Positions 58,601 to 64,000 of a stretch of DNA of 64,000 bases are shown piece by piece. The first letter of the stretch is position 1. Each line of letters begins with the position of its first letter. The notes beneath the pieces are model-generated. The model was not told the origin of the DNA, made no database searches, and worked only from the letters and a program-made list of their open reading frames with translations. The position numbers and the translations under genes are program-made. Source of the DNA: Prosopocoilus inquinatus (lineage: Eukaryota; Arthropoda; Insecta; Coleoptera; Lucanidae). The stretch spans positions 44,919,001 through 44,983,000 of the forward strand of contig CM069876.1 of the NCBI GenBank assembly GCA_036172665.1, given 5' to 3'.

Positions 58601-60842
58601 TTCATTTGTTCTTTTTTACTGACTGACAAATTAAGAGAGAGAACAACAAGAATTTGTTGGATTTCATGTTACTTTTGCGAGTCGCAGTTCAATTGTTTTT
58701 CGTTCTCTATTGGCAAATTAAAAAAAAAGCGACGAAGCAAGAATTAAAATGACATTTCAACAATATTGAAACAAAAATAAACTTTTGGAATTTACTTTTT
58801 AATTTTCCGCTATTTTCATCGTCGTACTTAATTTGTCTTTTCTTTGCCGCATTTGTTTATTTTTCTTCAGTACTTCATTGTATTGCCACATTAAGAAAAA
58901 GAAAAATAGTGGCGATCTGGTAATTAAGAACTTGAAATGAATAAAATTAAAATTAAAATGATTTACTTACCGACTCTTTTTAAGTTGCCAGTTTTTCACT
59001 TGGACTTCGCGTTTTTAACGTAGTTCGATTGTTTTTCACTCCATTGGCGAATAAAAAAAAAACAAAACAAAAGTGTCGAGGCAGAAATTAAAGACTTCAA
59101 ATGAAATTGAAACAAGAATAAATTATTTTGTTAAGCTGTGATGATGCGTCCTTTGATTTCAAATGGTGGACAAGTTAAAGATTTTCCAAAGATAAAAAAA
59201 AAGTTAAAGAAAAACTCTGTATACATAAAGTTATTAGAAACCATTAAATATGAAAGAAGAAGATGCAATACACAGTTGGTCACACTGTCTGAAGCACATC
59301 GAGTTGTCAAAACTTGACAGTTCTTTACAAATTGCAGATTAAACCTAACCTCAAATTGCGAAGTTGTTTTGATTACCTATATCCAGTAACCTGAAGTTTT
59401 CCTTCCTTATTAAAAGCGTCATCTGTCGGACTGTCGGTTGATGATTTTCGCGAATAAAGGTGCTCCCTTTCGCTTAAAAGTTTGAATCGTGTTTCGAATA
59501 GCTTGGACCTGAATTTCGTAGTTGTTGCAACACAACACCTGACTTGAATTTTTGATTGACAGTTCATTTGTAAATAACCATAATTCGATCCCAACAAATT
59601 TTAAAAATAGAGAGATTCAAAGAAAAAGATGTCTGTTTTTGAATCAAAACACGTTTGGATCACGATTTTGTGAGCGAAAGACAGCACTAAGCCGCAATTT
59701 CACACGTATCAGCTATTTTTGCTCGCAGTGTAGTACAACCTGCTTCTAACCAAAAACTTGTTAATTCTGAACTTTATATCAACAATCCTGGTTGGATAAT
59801 TTCGCATCATTATCGTAATTCAAAATGCCAAACATATTGACACTGCTGCAATTATAACCGAAAACAAAAAAAATAGTAGACAATTGCAGGTTCCTGTAAT
59901 TTTTCTTTTTGTCCAAAATGGTACTCTTTAAATACGACTTCACAGGCGTCACTTAAAGATTTTGAGATCTTTCGGATTTGATAAGCTCAGAACTTTATAA
60001 ACTCTGGGAAATCGCATTTAAAGAGTGCCGTTTCGAAAGAAAGTAAAATTACAGGAAACTGTAATTGTTTACTCTTTTTGCTTTCGACTGTAAATGTCAA
60101 AATTTTTCTAGTAACAGTTTAAAATAATGTAAGCGATGATAAGGACGAAACATTGTGCAAAGTTTAACAATGCAAAGTACTCTGTTCATCGAGGTACGCT
60201 AATACGTACTACAACTAACCACAAATGAGATAGCACCATCTGTTATCATGTACTTAAACCTATTAGAAAACTGAAAAAAAAAAAATAACCAATTACAAAG
60301 CAACTTTTCTCTGAATGTAATGAATTCTGAAAACTATAAATAAATTTAGAAAAATCATGTCATCAGTTCACTTTTAAACATAATGTTTGAAGTAACTTTA
60401 TTGTAGTAGTTTTAAAATGGTGAGTTCAGATTAGAAGGCGATGAACAATTAGTTTTGTTTTTGCTTTTATAGTAAGTTGTACAGAGATTGTGGATTATAG
60501 ACTTACCTAGATATATCAGCTTTACCTCTAACGGATGGAACTGACACTAAATTAATTTCGGGGCACTTCGCTTTTGCCTCGTCGCCCCTCATGTATCGAG
60601 TCACACCTCTGTCTCTCGCTGGGTAATTCACTGCAATGATGCTACGACATAAAAAAAAAAAATGTTGCAATTGATTCGGACGTTACAATAAACAGGACTT
60701 ACCCTCCACCCCGCCATGGGATGTACTGCACCACAGCAATGGGTTTTCCACGGAGCCCCGGGTCGAGGTTCTCCTCAACCTGACAGTAAAAACAGTCCAT
60801 GTCCACTAAAATGACCACGCGATTCGTATGTGCAAGCTCCAT
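52700..60842 (-). CDS. POLH: DNA polymerase eta (Y-family translesion polymerase)
   Basis: Five minus-strand coding exons in order: 60703-60842, 60507-60641, 56664-56971, 56038-56296, 52700-54203; 781 residues, every junction in frame with GT-AG introns. N-terminal catalytic motif VVILVDMDCFYCQVE (Asp14, Asp16), then GGGIIAVNYPARDRGVTR. The palm motif ERASVDEAYLD gives catalytic Asp117 and Glu118. Exon 4 holds CSAGIAHNKILAKLACGM-HKPNQQ and exon 5 starts SWLYKIARGIDLEPV, then FPGRTAL in the little-finger domain. The C-terminus has two UBZ-type zinc fingers (about 626-650 CPECNKN...HLDYHFALKL and 717-741 CAECNRR...HLDYHVAKKL) and ends SVSSFFKPL, a PCNA-binding-like motif. It bypasses UV lesions at stalled forks. 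Length is close to the human enzyme (713). Confidence 0.95.
54225..56020. repeat. About 153-bp tandem array filling POLH intron 4
   Basis: Roughly a dozen units, each with cc(c)tgatt(a/g)atgttaaca, ctaagatgatcacaacttct, attgaaaaatgaaa(c/a), gttttctgtgcgtaattaa and accacgatgataataacgaa. Unit starts lie near 54223, 54376, 54530, 54682, 54833, 54988, 55140, 55293, 55447, 55598, 55740 and 55894. The array begins about 20 bp from exon 5 and ends next to the exon 4 donor, so it is practically the whole intron (54204-56037). Confidence 0.93.
57440..59110. repeat. Degenerate about 170-180-bp repeat in POLH intron 2
   Basis: Recurring phrases: tcgtagttcaattgtttttc, gttctattgg(c)aaattaag, aagaagaagaa + acaagtgacgat, and ggaattaaaa. 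Roughly nine copies with heavy drift. The same family occurs at 62060-63310, on the far side of the POLH/DRAP1 promoter. Confidence 0.8.
59854..60092. mobile_element. ACAG/CTGT MITE family copy in POLH intron 2 (239 bp)
   Basis: Left taaccgaaaacaaaaaaaat + agtagacaattgcagg; right attacaggaaactgtaattg + tttactctttttgctttcga + ctgta. TA occupies both borders. Confidence 0.75.
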
Positions 60843-61041
60843 TCTTTACAAAAAGAAAAATAATACTCCTAATAATTTTTGATTCACATCCCGAATGAAA
60901 TTTTGAGGTTATCCCGCCAAAACAAAACAGCTGGTTGGGAAAAAAATGACGCGGACGAAAGTTCCCAGAACATAACCTAGAACTGTCATTCGCTCGCGGA
61001 GGAAGGTTTGTTGACAAGTTTGCTGAATAAAATTAGCGGCG
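60843..61041. promoter_or_regulatory. Divergent promoter between POLH and DRAP1
   Basis: The two start codons face away from each other with 199 bp between them. The interval must hold both 5' leaders and core promoters. No TATA box is evident at a fixed distance. Such compact head-to-head pairs often share regulation; that is inference here. Confidence 0.65.
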
Positions 61042-61211
61042 ATGCCTTCGAAAAAGAAAAAATACAACGCCCGGTTTCCGGCGGTGAGTGCGCGGCTCGG
61101 CGTGTGCCGTCTTTGCTTAACAGCGGGCACTGTTTCAGGGCCGGATCAAAAAAATCATGCAAACAGATGAGGAAGTTGGAAAAGTGGCACAGGCTGTACC
61201 AGTCATAATTT
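61042..61211 (+). CDS. DRAP1: DRAP1 (NC2-alpha), first two exons only; gene continues past recognisable sequence
   Basis: Exon 1 (61042-61083) encodes MPSKKKKYNARFPA and ends at GTGAGT. Exon 2 (61139-61211) encodes GRIKKIMQTDEEVGKVAQAV then PVII plus one base of a split codon. This is the start of the histone-fold corepressor subunit NC2-alpha, which pairs with DR1 (NC2-beta) and blocks TFIIA/TFIIB from joining TBP on promoters. The next residues should be S-R and the rest of the histone fold, but they are not encoded directly downstream. Exon 2 ends exactly at ATATCCTTT, a U12-type AT donor, in the phase needed for a Ser codon (t|cn). Later exons were not found before 64000 and probably lie beyond. 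If the intron is retained, the frame runs to a stop at about 61408 (about 103 residues). Confidence 0.82.
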
Positions 61212-61219
61212 ATATCCTT
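61212..61219 (+). other. U12-type 5' splice site (ATATCCTT) of DRAP1 intron 2
   Basis: Exact match to the minor-spliceosome AT-AC donor consensus, placed where the conserved protein stops matching and in the right phase. No GT donor exists at this position. The matching TTCCTTAAC-like branch site and AC acceptor should lie at the next exon, not seen here. Confidence 0.7.
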
Positions 61220-61640
61220 TTTTTTTTTCTCTCTCATAGCCGAAACGCACGATCTTCGCGTTTGCCGCAGGTACAACAACGAGCGATTAAAAACTTTTCT
61301 GACGGCTGTCTGTTGAAAGCGACTGTCAAAAAACCAGCGTGTGTATTGAAAGACATCGAGAGCGCAATCGATGGATTATCTGCAAGACCGAGTGCTGTTT
61401 TATCTTAAACAAAAAAGGCTCATTACAGTTTTAATCACACATTTCAGTACAATTCTTTTCGTTGGCCGCTTGGAACAGAAAATTTTTTAATCGCTTGATT
61501 TGACTAGTTGTTCTTACGAAAATAAAAAACAAAACAAATGAAGAATGTTCATTTGTTTTAGCATTTCATTGATATGATAACTACAAAGCTTTATAAACGT
61601 AAATTCCTGTGCGTCAGTACAACGTGAACGAAAAATAAAA
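61220..61640 (+). other. DRAP1 intron start with an open, GC-richer block
   Basis: Positions 61234-61408 are open in the exon 2 frame and GC-richer than the surroundings (contains SRNARSSRLPQVQQ). A U2-like acceptor (ctctctcatag) precedes it. None of its three frames continues the NC2-alpha histone fold, so it is not the next exon of the normal transcript. It could be an alternative end or plain intron. Confidence 0.3.
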
Positions 61641-62060
61641 TAATTTAGAGTAGGTCGTGATCTGTTTTACCAACATTTTTGAAATAACTCGGAGCAATGA
61701 AAGTTTTCCCATTTCGATTCATTTCTAAACAATTACAGAATGTGTAGTGGCGATCAGTTAATGTTTGCTTAATCTGTGTATGGCCACGCGAATAAAAAAT
61801 AAAATAATTTAGACTAGGTTGTGATCTGTTTTATCAACATTTTTAAAATAACTTGGAGCAGTGAAAGTTTCCCATTTCGATGGATTTTTAAACAATAATT
61901 ACATAATGTTTAGTGGCTGTCAATTAATGTTTGCTTAATCTGTGTATGGCCACGCGAACAAAAAAATAAAATAATTTAGACTAGGTCGTGATCTGTTTTA
62001 TCAACATTTTTGAAATAACTTGAAGCAATGAAGTTTTCCCATTTCGATTCATTTCTAAAG
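61640..62060. repeat. About 167-bp tandem repeat, nearly three copies
   Basis: (g)tcgtgatctgttttatcaac + atttttgaaataact recurs at about 61655, 61820 and 61985, with cccatttcgattcatttcta and taatgtttgcttaatctgtg + tatggccacgcgaa between. Confidence 0.85.
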
Positions 62061-63310
62061 AATTACAGAGTTAATTTATATGTCGTAGTTCAGTCGTTTT
62101 CCGTTGTGTCGGCAAATTAAATTGAAAATAAAAAGGAAAACGAGTCGTAGGACAAAAATTGAAAATTTCAAACACAAATTCAAACAACATGCACAACTTG
62201 AAATCGTTTTTTTATTTTTATTATTTGAATTTCCCGCTGTTTTCGTTTTTTTTACTGTACTGACAAATTAAGAAGAAGAAGAAGAAAAAACAAGTAATAA
62301 TCTACGATTTTGTTTTTAATATTTTGTTGGATTTCACGTTATTTTACTCGTCGTAGTTCATTTGTTTTTTTTTTTTACTGCTGGCAATTTTTTTACTACT
62401 GTCAAATTAAGAAGAGAAATAAACAAGTGACGACTTTAAAGTTGTCGATTTTCGATTTTTTTTTTTTTGAAGACTTGTATTTCGCGATATTTTACTGGTT
62501 GTAGTTCAGTTGTTTTTCGCTGTATTGACAAATTAAAAGGAAAAAAAAAACATGAAAGAAAAACGAGGACGCGTTCTTTTATTGTTGAATTTCCCGCCAT
62601 TTTCACTTTTTTTTTACTGTGCTGACAAATTAAGAAAATAAAACAAGTGACTATCTACGAAGTTTGGTTTTAAAGATTTTGTTGGATTTCGCATTATTTT
62701 GCTCGTCGCAGTTCAATTGTTTTTCGCTGTATTTTTCGCAAATTAAAAAAACAAAATGAAACGACAATGCACAATTTGAAATAGTTTTTCTTTTCTTTTT
62801 TGAATTTCCCGCTTTTTTCATTTTTTTTTTTGTATTGACAAATTAACAGAGAGAAAAAAACAAGTGCTGATCTACCAAGTTTTGTTTTAAAGATTTTGTT
62901 GGATTGTTTTGCTGCATTGGCAAATTAAGAAAAAAAAAAAGAAAGAAAACAGAGTCACGGAACAGAAATTAGAAATTTCAAATTCAAACAATTCAGACAA
63001 AGATGCACTATTTGAAATCGTTTTGCTTTTATTTTTTGAATTTCCCGCTTTTTCATTTTTTTTTACTGTGCTGACAAATTAAAAAAAAAAGTGACGATCT
63101 AGGATTTTTTTTCCGCCATATTGACAAATTAAAAAAAAAAGAAAACGAGTCGCGGGACAGAAATTGGTAATTTCAAATAAAAATTGAGACAAAAATGGAC
63201 GATTTGAAATCGTTTATCTTTAATTTTTTGAATTTTCTGCTATTTTCTTTTTTTTTACTGCAGTGACAAATTAAGAAGAAAAAACAAATGACGATCTACG
63301 AAGTTTTGTT
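62060..63310. repeat. Degenerate repeat related to that in POLH intron 2
   Basis: Phrases gacaaattaagaagaagaag, acaagtgacgatctacgaag, ttttgttggatttcgcgtta, tcgtagttcaattgtttttc and gaatttcccgc(t/c)(a/g)tttt recur about eight times with drift. Same family as 57440-59110. Confidence 0.8.
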
Positions 63311-64000
63311 CGCGCGCCATCTATCGAACTACATTTTTCTCACTGTTTTAAATACTGATAACAGATGACGCTTTTTTGTTACACATAGTTTAGAAAACAA
63401 AAGAGAAATACGGCGATTTTCAGGTAATTAAAAGAATCCACGTTTCTAAAATCACTTTCACTGTTTGAATTACAACTTGAAATAATTAGTTTAGAAAATG
63501 GGAAAAATCACGCCATCTATCGGATTTGATTTTTCTCAATAGTCAAGTCTTTAGGAACTTTTTTTTACTTAAAATCGCTTCGGGCGCCACTCTTTTATCC
63601 GATTAACCCGATAATTTTTTTTCTCATTCTTGCACGCACAAACTCTCTGTGTTCTCTCTCACATTTGGAATAAAATAGCTTCCATTTTTAATCGAGAGAT
63701 GGCGCTCTAAAAATCGTATCGCTGTTGTAAGGGAATTCGACTAAGATTGTTTTCTTGTCTGGTCAAGAGATGACGCTTTTAACAATTGATTTTTATTTTG
63801 CATTTTAATTTTGATAAAAAATATAAATGATATAAAAATATGTAAATAAATTATCGCAATACATTTTGAATTAATATAAAAGGTGAGAACATCAGCAGAG
63901 ATAGATGGTGCTCTAAATAATCCCATCACATGTTCATTTTGCATTTTTATCAGACTCCAAATTGGAATAAAATAGCTTCCGTTTTTAATCAAGAGATGGC
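63310..64000. repeat. Cluster of AGATGGCGC-like motifs and a roughly 295-bp repeat
   Basis: At least eight copies of (ag)agatg(g/a)cgct or its complement occur near 63315, 63364, 63510, 63585, 63697, 63766, 63900 and 63991. The block tggaataaaatagcttccat + ttttaatc(g/a)agagatggc occurs at 63667 and again at 63962. No coding exon seen. The last copy is cut by the window end. Confidence 0.65.

Noticed and set aside
61234..61310. SRNAR in the block after DRAP1 exon 2 as the conserved S-R-N-A-K segment of the histone fold
   Set aside because: The residues before and after do not fit the NC2-alpha fold and too much of the fold would be missing; taken as coincidence.

Overview
The window is nuclear DNA from an animal, most likely an insect and perhaps a beetle. 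The genes are split by GT-AG introns, the non-coding DNA is very AT-rich, and the gaps are full of short inverted-repeat elements (MITE-like) and tandem satellites. The proteins are metazoan housekeeping proteins, and the zinc fingers have an arthropod-like style (CDYK/CDF cores with LKRHMLTHTGEKPF-type linkers). The insect call is an inference; no taxon-specific marker was found.

Layout. 1-5.6 kb: minus-strand C2H2 zinc-finger cluster with a partial gene running off the left edge (1-249), a four-finger exon (2236-2803), an intact 11-finger gene (4556-5539), and decayed finger fragments between them. 5.6-12.5 kb: no confident gene; several inverted-repeat elements and weak orphan reading frames. 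12.6-19.6 kb: FBXO28 (F-box, five exons, plus strand), with a complete two-exon MCM10 gene inside its first intron on the same strand. 19.6-23.8 kb: nested inverted-repeat elements and AT-rich DNA. 23.8-38.0 kb: RBM25 (14 coding exons, RRM - RE/RS-rich - PWI), with introns carrying a hairpin tandem array, a second tandem array and MITEs. 38.0-44.4 kb: repeats. 44.4-46.5 kb: FAM98 (five exons, RGG-rich tail). 46.5-52.5 kb: a TA-flanked MITE, a candidate 36-codon spliced ORF, and a 131-bp satellite with dimeric higher-order structure. 52.7-60.8 kb, minus strand: DNA polymerase eta (POLH), five coding exons, two UBZ fingers; its last intron is almost wholly a 153-bp tandem array. 61.0 kb onward, plus strand: the first two exons of DRAP1 (NC2-alpha), divergent from POLH across about 200 bp and ending in a perfect U12-type ATATCCTT donor; the rest of DRAP1 is not visible. 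61.3-64 kb: degenerate repeats.

The exon models of MCM10, FBXO28, RBM25, FAM98 and POLH were joined by hand; reading frame is kept across every junction and each total is a whole number of codons. The genes share a nuclear, DNA/RNA-centred theme (replication, translesion synthesis, splicing, ubiquitin ligation, transcription repression, RNA ligation partner), but nothing shows that they form one system. I found no viral genes, CRISPR arrays or bacterial-type systems. The most interesting points are the nested MCM10, the DRAP1 U12 intron, the POLH intron made of satellite, the hairpin array in RBM25, and several MITE families with multiple copies in this one window.
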